Assembly (NCBI RefSeq): GCF_040807025.1
Contig: NC_090942.1
Coordinates: forward strand, 65,986,911-66,050,910
DNA from: Struthio camelus
Lineage: Eukaryota; Chordata; Aves; Struthioniformes; Struthionidae
Length of the DNA stretch: 64,000 bases
Direction: 5' to 3'
Below the pieces are notes generated by a model. It worked only from the letters and a program-made list of their open reading frames with translations. It had not been told where the DNA came from and searched no databases. Within the stretch, counting starts at the first letter, position 1. Each line of letters begins with the position of its first letter. Position numbers and translations under genes: made by a program. This document shows, one piece after another, positions 1-9,908 of this stretch.

Positions 1-987
1 AGAAGTAATGAAGAGAGGTTGTGTATAGGCCTTTGTAAATAAATAGCGTGAAATTCCTCAGTTTCAGGTGAGATTTGCTGTAAGCTCTTGAGGACTCTTG
101 AATCTTAAAGTCAGTGTGATGAAGAAAAACATTCACGCAGAAGAAGTAAAATTCCTGTAAAGTTTCACGTTCCCCTTGCTAACTGTCCCATACCATCTGG
201 CACTATGCTCCAGAGTGTTAAAGAAGAGAATAATAAGCCAGACCGCAAAGGGAAAAGTTTTTCTCATTTTGAATGCTGTTCCAATCCTAGCCTTTCCATC
301 TCACTATAATTAAATGGTGGATTTCACTGCTATAAACATCTGCCTGTAGTGAATATCAAGGACAAAAGAACATTAGCATAAATGCATTATTTTGTCCCAC
401 TTAACAAAAATCTTTTTTGTTTTCCTTAATCTTGCTTTCCTGATCATTGCTAACTAGTAGGGTACAGGATTTGCATATCAATATAAAGACTGCTGGGAAT
501 ATTCCACCCTGATCTACATTCTGTATAACGCTATTAAGTGGAGTAGCACAGGGATGTCATTCAGGACAGAATTTGGCTAATTTCAACTTCCTAATGACAT
601 TTTCTCTCTAGTACTAACAATAGATTTAACATACAGTATATCAGGGTTTCCAGTATATCAGCATTTTCAATGCCTTGTACTTATGTAAAACACTTAATTG
701 AGCAAGGTGAAGAGTGAGAAAATAAATGCCATGAATATTCATCCCCAGTATAATTTAGAGGCTGCTACTCCCTGGTACTAACACTCCAGCAGTGATGGTG
801 CATTTAGAATTTTGCTAGTGCAAGGGCTTGGGCAAGCGAATGCTACCTTGAAGTTCAGCATATTTGTGCAAGTTGAGCTTTCAGTTGGCTTCTTTTACAT
901 ATTTGCACCAGAAACTTGCTTCTGGGAGTCATGATCCTCTAGTCATGAGGACAAATGCTATATGACATACCTGATTCTCTTTTGCAG
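1..987 (+). other. DGKI: DGKI intron (partial), 3' part
   Basis: This is non-coding DNA upstream of the first recognisable exon. It ends in a polypyrimidine run followed by TTTTGCAG, a normal acceptor. The following exon begins with the last two bases of a split codon, so at least one more coding exon must lie to the left of the window. I see no repeat or RNA gene here. Confidence 0.7.
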
Positions 988-1024
988 GTCCATCTGAATT
1001 ACTGGACATGACAGACAGTGAAAC
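988..1024 (+). CDS. DGKI: DGKI coding exon, 37 nt, joining the catalytic half to the ankyrin repeats
   Basis: This short exon is bounded by TTTTGCAG on the left and GTAAGT on the right. It starts with two bases completing a split codon, probably Gly (GGT), then reads PSELLDMTDSE, and its last two bases (AC) join the first G of the exon at 2870 to make Thr. The phase therefore matches the next exon exactly. The residues fit the segment just before the final ankyrin repeat in diacylglycerol kinase iota, as I recall it. That enzyme phosphorylates diacylglycerol to phosphatidic acid and so ends diacylglycerol signalling at membranes, including synapses. The exon has no catalytic residues; the C1 and kinase domains must be encoded upstream of the window. 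The close paralogue DGKZ is the alternative, but its residues here are less similar from memory. Confidence 0.87.
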
Positions 1025-2869
1025 GTAAGTACAATCTACCCTGCTGTTTACATCACCTGCATTACACTAGCAGAGTTCTCCTGATTTTCAAGTGCAAACT
1101 TTCAAATAAAAAGGGGTCTGAAAATGGCACATCTCTTACCCCTTCCCCCCCCTCCCCCCCACTGAACAGCAACCTCAAACCTGGCTTTCTGGCCTCAACC
1201 AATGTTTCTCGAACTCCGAACTTTGTCCATATTGCTTCCCACCCCAACCCCCACTTAATCTTTCTAGAGGAATACTAGAAAGTTATTGAGGTGAGGGACC
1301 AACCTGAAGACCAAATGCCAAAAGTCCAGGAAACACTTTCCTTGCTCAACATCTTTATTCAGTCTGTTCTTGAGTCGTCCAGAGTGCCCTGTCCAAAGTG
1401 GTCACAACTTGTGCAACCAAAGATTTCTCTCAAGCTATTAGAACCTTAGCCACCTCTTCTTTACTGCAGAATAAAGAAACAATTTTACTTTTCAATTCCC
1501 AGCTTCTCTATCACTTGTTGCATAGTAAAGATGTCACAAAGAGGATATATGGGAACCATGGATAATCCTGGGAAGCATATGGGATACATGGGAAGCAAAA
1601 ATAGCCTTTCTCATAGGGGTTAAAGAATGTGCTCCTCTAAGATTCCCATCCTACGGTGCCCTCCTCTGATAGTGGAGCTAGCCAGGAAGGTTCTGCATGA
1701 GGTGCATGGGCTATCCGTGGGTGGTGGAGTCTGGATGGCCCACCAGTTTCTCCCCATGCAGAGGCATAGCAAAGCCACTGAAATGAAATGCAAGTGAATG
1801 TAGCTATGGGGGGTTCCATTTACAAAGGACTTTTCCACTGTTCCACTCACTCTTGAAAAGTGAAGGTTCAAGCCATGACTGCCAGCACAAATTTGTTTTT
1901 TGGTCCTCAGGTGGAAATCAGGTAGTGTCCAGTTCTGAATCTAGCTCTAGTGCAGCAGAGAGAAATGCATTACAAGGTTGCCTGTTAGTATTTCAACTTG
2001 CCCTGTCATGGATTTAGATTGAAATTCCTCTATGCACTCTCCCTTGCTAGGTAGGTATGTGCAAGATCTGTCCTACTACAGGTAATGCTTGTCATTTGTC
2101 ATTTTGGAGAATATGTAATGGTCCTACTTGTTTGACACTATCATTAAGGACACCTCTTCAACCCACTCAAAGCATGTTTTCTTGCTTTTCCTAGTCAAAG
2201 TCTGATATGATTTCTGTAACTTCAGTAGTATAGTCAGTCTTAGAGTCCTGTTATATATAGCCCCAATCTGAGTGAAGTGCTTTGCAATAAATCTGCGGCT
2301 GCTACACAGCCTTCCCTTTGGAAAATCCTGTGTTCAGACTTCCCCAGTAGTCCAGCAGTGGATAACAAAAACACAGATCTCCTCTCATACATCCAAGAGA
2401 GTAAGGTATCAGAGCCAGGGCAGCAAGTGCACCAGTCATGACTTTGATGGGCAGGATTTTTCTAGCATCTCTCCAAGAGTGAGGTTCAGGAAAGAAAACG
2501 CAGGCAGAAGAAAAATCATTGCTGGTTAGCCTTCTGTGAAATAAAAAGGTGGCTAGTTTGCCCTAGCAGCAGTTAGCAGAATCGGTGGTTGGATGGGAAT
2601 GTGACTTTCTGTCCTTTGAATGCATAAAACAGTGGCTCCTTTTTCTTTCCCACCCCTCAGAAGTTCTCCGTCTGCTATTTGTGCATTGCAGGCTTTCCTA
2701 CTGAGTCAGAGGATGTAGATGCTAAGGGAGAGAGTGCACAAGTCTACCTCTACCAGCAAGAGGGAGCCTCGCAGAAATACAGCATCCTTCTCTGTCCTCT
2801 GCACCTCATAGTTCGTAAATGTACATTGGTGTGATGTGTCTCACTGCTGGTTTCTGTACTTTGGTCTAG
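1025..2869 (+). other. DGKI: DGKI intron
   Basis: The intron starts GTAAGT and ends TTGGTCTAG. A C-rich pyrimidine tract lies near 1138-1160. The open frames in it are short and have no recognisable product. I see no repeat family or RNA gene. Confidence 0.8.
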
Positions 2870-2969
2870 GGGTGAGACAGCATTACATAAGGCGGCCTGC
2901 CAGCGCCATCGCGCCATCTGCCAGCTCTTGGTGGATGCGGGAGCATCTCTGAGAAAGACGGACTCCAAG
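2870..2969 (+). CDS. DGKI: DGKI coding exon encoding one complete ankyrin repeat
   Basis: This 100-nt exon lies between the acceptor TTGGTCTAG and the donor GTAACC. After one base completing the split Thr codon it encodes exactly 33 residues, the standard length of an ankyrin repeat. It begins GETALHKAAC and continues with AICQLLVDAGASL, ending KTDSK. These match the ankyrin consensus: the TALHKAA helix start, the LLVDAGA second helix and turn, and the D near the loop. Type IV diacylglycerol kinases (zeta and iota) carry C-terminal ankyrin repeats used in protein interactions. The wording CQRHRAICQLLVDAGASLRKTD favours iota over zeta, from memory. The exon ends on a codon boundary, in phase with the next exon at 3893. 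Confidence 0.93.
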
Positions 2970-3892
2970 GTAACCCAGCCCAGTAAATCAGTTATAAAAT
3001 ACTTCAGCCAAGTGAGACCAATCAGCATCCGTTCCTGCTGTGTGCGTGACAGAGGCTTCCTTGTGTGTGCCAAGAGCATTTCTTTTTAATCAAGCCATTT
3101 GTATTTAGAAAATTGTATTGATTTAGAAAAGTACAAGAGACGTCAATTCAGTCCCCAACATGGGTCATCTTCACCATAGTGAGAGCCTGGCCTGAAACTG
3201 TTCAGCATGTTGGGTGTGAAGGAGGCATCTCCATGGCACAGCAGCAGCATCCTCCTGTGTGGTCAAAAGAGAGGCCTGCGGGCAGGGACCACCTAGGGAA
3301 ACCTTGGGTTTTGATTGCGTAGTGTCCATGAGGTTTGATTGCTGTGGCTGACTTGCTTTGTGAGGATGGCTAACCGTTTTCTTTTGCCTTTGCTTGCCCT
3401 TTCACTCATTGATGCAACATTAACCACTAACCTCTCTTGGTGTAAGCTTGAGATGGGACATGGCTAACAGAGTCTGGGCATGAGGAAGAGGTCTGGGCAA
3501 AATTAAAACATAGGAATATTCTGTCAAGTGCTCTTTTCAAGTGTTAGCTATGATATTGTGCATTGTATTCATGTAGGAACTGTAGCCCAAAAATGAAAAC
3601 TCTACTTCTTTGAGTATGAGAGCCTTTCTGTCTGATATATCAAATGACATGTCCTTACAGAGTTGAATGATTTGTCCTAAACTGCACAAGGATTTTGAGA
3701 ATCTTAAGAATCTCACAGCTGTTGCAGATTGGAATGACTCTCACAGAAAACCGTCACTTGACAGCAACTTTATTTGCTTGATTCTGCAAATTTGCTTCTA
3801 CCCTACGTGCAGTAATTTCTGTGGGTCACCCTTTCCTCTGTTCTTCTAAAAGTGTTAGCACAAGGTTTTCTATCTGTGTTCCTTTGTTATAG
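2970..3892 (+). other. DGKI: DGKI last intron
   Basis: The intron begins GTAACC and ends with a pyrimidine-rich stretch and TTATAG before the last exon. It holds nothing else I can recognise. Confidence 0.8.
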
Positions 3893-4009
3893 GGTAAGAC
3901 CCCTCGTGACAGGGCTCAGCAAGCTGGCGACCCAGATCTGGCCTCCTACCTGGAGAGCCGACAGAACTACCAGATGGTTTCCCATGAGGACCTGGAGACG
4001 GCAGTCTGA
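3893..4009 (+). CDS. DGKI: DGKI terminal coding exon with C-terminal PDZ ligand
   Basis: The exon follows the acceptor TTTGTTATAG and reads in phase from the previous exon for 38 residues to a TGA at 4007-4009. It opens [20 protein letters not shown], the start of a further partial ankyrin repeat, and then [18 protein letters not shown]. The last four residues, ETAV, form a class I PDZ-binding motif. In DGK zeta and iota this motif is known to bind PDZ scaffolds such as syntrophins and PSD-95 family proteins. The SRQNY and HEDLETAV wording points to iota; zeta, as I recall, ends with REDQETAV. The reading frame is intact. The gene continues into a 3' UTR, and the next promoter on the same strand lies about 27 kb on. 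Confidence 0.94.
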   Translation, partial: GKTPRDRAQQAGDPDLASYLESRQNYQMVSHEDLETAV

Positions 4010-5955
4010 AAATGAGGAAGAGCACCCTTGGAAATAACAAGGCTGCACGTGAGGCACTCAGGCGTCATGTGAGGAAGAAGCTGATGGAATCAACGTGTCT
4101 CTCGCTCTCATGGAAAAATATCTGAGGACATGCCACCAGTTTCTAAGGGCTACTGAGTCTTGCCACGGAAGGGTTAGGTTCCTTATGTTAGCCCATGATG
4201 GATGAGGTGGGATGCTCAAAGGTCTGTGGAATCCATGGGCCACGGAAATTTACCTTTATTGCTTCCAGCAAGTAGCATGAACTTCTCCCATGTTCATCTG
4301 TACAATTTATTAAAAAAAGGAAAGAGAGAAGGGGGTGTGGGGGAAATCAAACTGACTGGGACATTAAAGCACCCAACCAGGCCCTCCTCCATCCCTACAG
4401 TATCCTGCATTCCTTTCACTCTCCCATTCCCCTCACTTGTCATCAGTTAAATATACCTGTTATCTCTATGTTAAGTCTTCACAAATGGTCAGGCAGTAGC
4501 AAGAAATTTGAGGAGCTCTGGATGCCCTTAGGAAAAAAACAACATTTGTACCTGCTGAGTTCCCTCCCTTACCATTCCCTTGGAAGCTGTTTCCTCAGTG
4601 TTCAGTCACCAGGGAGTTTTCTCACTTTTGGAAAGTATTTTCTCTATTGCCTTGTTTTCTGGGGTGTGGAGCACAGATTTACAGCAGTAACAAAAGCTAG
4701 CCTCCTCATTGTTGCTGGGTATATCATTATGGTTTCCTCAGGAGGCAGTCGTTTGAATGAAAAGGAGTTATATGGGATAATCCATGTTGTATGACAGAGC
4801 AGAAAGTTACCAGTAAGGTTTCCCACATCACTGTTGCCCTGATAACGACAGACTAGTTCCACTCAGGTGTCAGGTCTGTCTAAAAGTTTATAGCTATTTT
4901 TTACTTCCAGGAAGATGGGTTTTAAGCTGAGCAGAGATCAGTGCAAGACGGAGGGAGTTGCAACTGACTGACTTATTAACCCAGTCCCCTTTGAGTTCCT
5001 GCCAGACATAGGCAGCAAATCTAGAACCTCAGCTGACAGCATAGGCTTGCTGCCATGAACAATAGAATGAGCACTGCCCTTGTCATATTGTGGACAGAAA
5101 AACTCCTCTGGCAGGACATGCTAGCTGTCCAATTCCACAAGGGAATTGGAACAAAGTTTTAAAGAGTGACTGTCTCACTGAAAAAGGACAAGTGGCAACT
5201 CCTTGTCTCATTGCTCACCATAGCCTTGGAAACTTAAATTGCTTACCTGCTGAAAAGGCCAGCCGTGTCTTCTGTATTTGTCTATTCTCTGTCTTACCTC
5301 ACACATTATAACCACAGAAGAAGAAAAAACAAACACACACGTACAGACATACGCAAAATATTCACCTTCAGGTTTTCCATCACTAAAGACAATTCAGCAA
5401 CCAGAAATAGTAGAGCTTCCACTTAGTCTGACCAATCCTCATGAAAACTCCGAAGGGCCACTCCTGGCATAATTCTTGCAATAGATTTTTGAATTTGGTT
5501 TGTTGTTTGTTTTGAAAGATCCATTGGTGTTTTGTTTTCATGTTTATTGCTAGGTGTAGGTCTCTGGTAGATGGTGATCATCAGGATTACATGCAGTTTG
5601 GAACCCTTGAAAATAACTCAGGTTATTATTCAGATAAGTTTTTCTTCCTCAGTAGCAGTTGTGGAAATGAATTGAGTGGGATTCCTTTCCTTTCCTTTGA
5701 TTTTTTTTTTTTAAACAGAGTGGTTCTTATCGCAGAGAGGGAAGAGCTGAAAAAAATATATTTTTTTGATTATTTCTGTTTTCAAAAGTTCATTTGATAA
5801 TGAGCAAAATCTTTCTTTAGCATTTCTTCCTCTGGAAGGAAACTATTTATATTTGTAATCTATAGATCAATGGCAACATGAAATGTATTTTGTCTTATTT
5901 TCTATCTTTATTTTACCTTTCTTGTTTTAAAAAATAAAATATGAAAGCCAAATTC
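4010..5955 (+). other. DGKI: Probable DGKI 3' UTR
   Basis: The sequence after the stop is AT-rich and has no further splice-supported coding. An ATTAAA occurs at about 4308, and a stronger AATAAA lies at 5933-5938, so the UTR would be about 0.3 or 1.9 kb depending on which is used. Further signals at 6035-6040 and 7567-7572 could give longer forms. Open frames here (for example 4468-4794) resemble nothing known to me. The end point is an inference without transcript data. Confidence 0.5.
5933..5938 (+). terminator. DGKI: Candidate polyadenylation signal AATAAA for DGKI
   Basis: A canonical AATAAA sits in an A-rich context. A GT-rich stretch (GGTCTTGTGGC, about 5976-5987) follows about 40 nt later, as expected for cleavage near 5955. 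Other candidates are ATTAAA near 4308 and AATAAA at 6035-6040 and 7567-7572. Confidence 0.45.
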
Positions 5956-6005
5956 TTTCCCTTGATAATCATCCAGGGTCTTGTGGCAAAAAGCAGTTTG
6001 TGTAT

Positions 6006-6123
6006 ACATCACAACAGAATTTGGCGACTATTAAAATAAACAATCAGAGTACAATTTTGGGGTACGTGAAATTTCCATAAGGAAAATCCTCATGCTGTGG
6101 TTTCACAGTAGGCCTTGCATCAT
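6006..6123 (+). repeat. 118-bp dispersed direct repeat, copy A
   Basis: This segment aligns without gaps to 15710-15827 at a constant offset of 9,704. I count about seven mismatches in 118 positions, roughly 94% identity, and similarity stops abruptly on both sides. It contains ACAACAGAATTTGGCGAC, an AATAAA (6035-6040) and AGTAGGCCTTGCA. I do not recognise the family. It could be an unlisted short interspersed element, a fragment of an LTR element, or a local duplication. It lies just past the likely DGKI poly(A) site. Confidence 0.9.
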
Positions 6124-9100
6124 TTCCCAGCTGTGAGGAAAGATACACTGAAATATTTCTATATATTTAACTATAAATAAGAATTACATTAGCATCAATT
6201 GTACCTTTTGGTTTGTGTTACTGATGTGAGTAATGGAGGAAGCTTCAATGATACCATGGGCTGGATTCTGTCCTGTGCTGAGGCCAAACTGGTGCCTGAG
6301 TTGAGATCAGCCAGTGAGCCCTTTGTAGCTGCCTGATCCTCAAGTCCCCCAAAGTAGGTGGAACGATCAAAGGTTTTCTCTAATCACAGGTAACTCCCAG
6401 AGCACCACAGATGAATAATTACAATGGAGTTGGGTCTGGTCCTGTTCTGTCCCAGTACTCCCCTCCTCGGTGATCCGTTCCTGCTGCCTGTGGGGTAGCT
6501 GGTGCGGGGCTGGCTCTGACGGCTCTTGGTCAGCGTAGGGTGCCCCTGTGCTGGGGAACAGCTTGGCAGGAATGGGCAGAGCCGAGCTCCTGGAGCCACC
6601 GGGGCCCCTCAGCAGAGCTATGTCATGCATGAGAATCTGGCCTGCCTTTTTCCCCCGCAGCTGGAATATGATGCTATGATTAAAGGGAGACTTGTGCTTC
6701 TGGAAAGTTTCCTGCTCTGTGTACTCAGTGGCACTACTGTATGATGGCATTACTGTATGATGGAAAGAAAATCTTGTACTGGAGATAGGACAGGGACCCC
6801 ACCACATGAAGTGCCTTTTAATATTCCAGGTGTTCCAAAGCACTTCACAAGTGATGTGTTTAGATACTGGCAGCGTATTTTTGTAGGTAATAGAGAATAT
6901 ATATTGTTTTCTGCAATGGCTCACATACAGCCTGGGATATCAGAACTTGGTTCATTGAGGGAAGGAGTTTGGGCCATCACAGGATTATTTCTTACTCCTC
7001 TCAATGTGCCAGGGGATTCTCGACTCTGGACAGCCGCCAGAAGCAGGCAGACTCGGCACCAGTTACAGGTGACACGTACGTATTGAATCTCTGAGCACTT
7101 GGGCTCTAGGTTAGTACAGTATCATTGTGTCTGCATTGCGCTGCACCCAAATGCCAGTGTGCAGCAGGAAATCCACTTAAATTACATGTAAAACATTTTG
7201 ATTTACTAGAAGTACTCGTGCTGTGGTTGTGTCTATTTATGTGTGTGTTTTGCTATATATATATGTATATTTATAAATATACAAACGTGTATTTATAAAT
7301 TCGAAACGAGTCTACATATATCTATACTCACACACACGTATGCACATCCGCTTTTAGAACTGTTGCATTTGAAGGACAAAGTACCTAGGGATGCCCAGCT
7401 ATTGAGGTTGCTGGACTGACAAAGTATCGTGTTCCATCTTAATTCGCTATTAAAGGGGATCCTTTTCAGCAGAATGGAGGAGCTCCTGAATTGTTCCATT
7501 GTACTGCCTTGACTAGCTCATTTTAAAGTTAAATGGAGGGAAAGAAAATATTTATAATGCTGATAAAATAAACTTACTTTTGTTATTTAATAGCATCAGT
7601 TACATGTATTATTTCATATTTCAATGTTAGAGATATCTTTATGTGTTATCCAAGACATGACGAGGTCATACGTTTCTCAATAACTCTAGCATCTCTGAGG
7701 CAGTGTTGTGAGGTGTGAGGCTGAGTGACTCATGAAAGGCAGGAGTTCAAGGCAATTTTGCGCTGGCTTATGAAATGGGCCTTGGACTCTAGTAGCTCTT
7801 TCACCATTTCATGTGATGGCTTGTCTGTGGTGGTGTGCATTAAGATGTCTCTGTGTAGATGTTTTTACTGACGCTTGTCGCCCTCACTTTTCCCCAGCAG
7901 CAGTGGAGTTGCTCAGTATCAACTCTTGGTACTGTAGCCTGGATTCTGACTACATGAGATATCCTCTGATACGTGAGGCCTGTCTCATGGAAGCACCACA
8001 GGCATAAAGAAAATAGAACAAAACTGATGTTTTGTTGCCATTGATCTTCCCAGTTGTATGTGCAGAGCCGGTGCTGTTGTGGACGGGCGCATGAGTTTCC
8101 TGGAGGTGCGGCAGTGGGACCGTTTGTTTGAGTAATATGTGAAGGCCTCTTTTGCTCATTTTTGTCTTTGTCTTTGCTGTGATAGTGATGTGCATGGTAA
8201 TGAAAGACACTAATGCATAATCTCACCTAGAAGGCAGCTACTATTTTCCTTCCAGCCATCCCAGATACCTCCTGTGGGGTGTGCTTACGTGTTGATGCTT
8301 TCAGTGTATCAAAAGCCTGCTGAGAAGATCTGGCTCCTGGCAAAAGCTGTGAAATGCGCAAGGTATCTTGGTAGTCTTAAGGTCACTGGGGGTTTAATGG
8401 TACTCAAGAAATGTATGGACATACTGGAAATTTGGATGCCTTTAAGAACACTCCAAGGATAATTCTGTCATTGCACTTCATGCACTCCAGTAAGGAAACA
8501 GTTCCTCGTGCTGAACCATTTGAGGTCTGTCATTTTCTTTCCCCCATTTTTTGCCTCTCTTATGTCAGAATAACATACATGGATGAGTACTTTATAAGAA
8601 TGGTGTTAAAAGTTTTGTGTAAGAACTCTTCTACCACCCAGAAAATAACATTTCTATCTCCATTATATCTATTATTTTCCATTCATCAGGCATTATACTT
8701 CTCTCTTTCTATTTTCCTCTCTGAACCTGAGCCAAAATGACATTGGTTATTTGCTTCCTAGTTAGTCTAAAGCATCAAATGTGAGTATCTGCAGTTAGTT
8801 CAGCAGTCCTGCCAACAGTTTATCATAAACCCATGTCTTTTTCTGGATGCCTCTGAACCTAAAAGACAGCCAGTATTACCGGGTTCACTGTGATACATAT
8901 CTTCTCATTTTGATTTCTTAGCAACAAAGTAGGCAACTCTTTTTCCTAGTAGTCTATAGTTACAGTTTTAAAACCCCAGAAGCTGCCTGCCACACTCTGC
9001 AGATTGCAACAGAGACTCAGTAAAGTGCCAAAACTGACTTGTCAGCATTTTGGTGAAGAACAGAATTTTTCGTGGGAGTAAGTGACTTGAGCTTCAGTGC

Positions 9101-9871
9101 TTTAACTCCCCTTGGGAGTGCGGGATTCAGTGCATGGCTGGACTGTGGAAAGGCCTCAAGAGGAGCTATAATCCAGCCCTGTGCCCAGCTGTTGGGGCAA
9201 ACAGAGGGGTCAGGATGTCCCAGCCTTTACTGAGGAGACACTAGTGCAGACATGCATGCTTATTTCAGGTACTGGCAGCAGCTGAATGCCAGCAGCTCAG
9301 TGCTCAGCTTAGGCTGCAAAAGCTGCCCAGAAGTAAACTAAGCACCTGGGTAGTTTCTCATGTTTAATTCTGTTTGAAGCTGGCTTGAGAGGCATGAACT
9401 ATCCAGTAGTCAAGTCGGTGACCGCGGTTACGCGTACTCTTAAGCTGTGCTATGGCATCATGCTTCTCCAGACTGCCTCACTGGAGATCCTCTGTAGGTA
9501 CCAGAGCTTGGGGGACTCACTTTCTCTCTCCAGCATGTTACCATCACCACTGCTCGTGAGGGTGTCCACAGAGAGCAGTGCTCTCCTGTCCCCTGCACAC
9601 GTGCACTGGATGTAGGCTCACCTCCCCCTGCCTTTGGCCAAGGGATTTCCTGGCCCCTGCATGGTGCCGCTACTGCGAAAGGGGAAAATTCTCTCCCTCA
9701 GGCCTTCATGATGCCAGTAAATTCACTACCTTTGACTTCAGTGATTAGGCAGGCTTAGTCCTGAATAACCCACTGTATGCAGCCATCAGAACGCATCTTG
9801 TCTCCTGCCTTATTTATTAGGTGCCACATTCCAGCCTGGGCTGCAGGTTCTTGTTTCTCAGACTGCTTATT

Positions 9872-9908
9872 AAAAAAAAAAAAAAAAAAGACGACGACGA
9901 TGACGACA
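9872..9908 (+). repeat. Poly(A) tract followed by a GAC microsatellite
   Basis: Eighteen A residues (9872-9889) are followed directly by GACGACGACGATGACGAC. An A-tail followed by a short tandem repeat can mark the 3' end of an old retroposed copy, but I see no recognisable body upstream. Plain slippage is equally likely. Confidence 0.85.

Noticed and set aside
988..4009. Assignment to DGKZ instead of DGKI
   Set aside because: The zeta tail, as I recall it, reads ENRQHY and REDQETAV, whereas here it is ESRQNY and HEDLETAV. The downstream CpG island also fits the DGKI-PTN order.
6252..6320. GGCTGGATTCTG, possible second copy of the palindromic MITE
   Set aside because: The inverted partner is poor and the internal sequence does not fit.
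6823..6860. CCAAAGCACTTCACAAGTG, suggestive of an ancient SINE or LINE piece
   Set aside because: The match is too short and from memory only; no family could be assigned.
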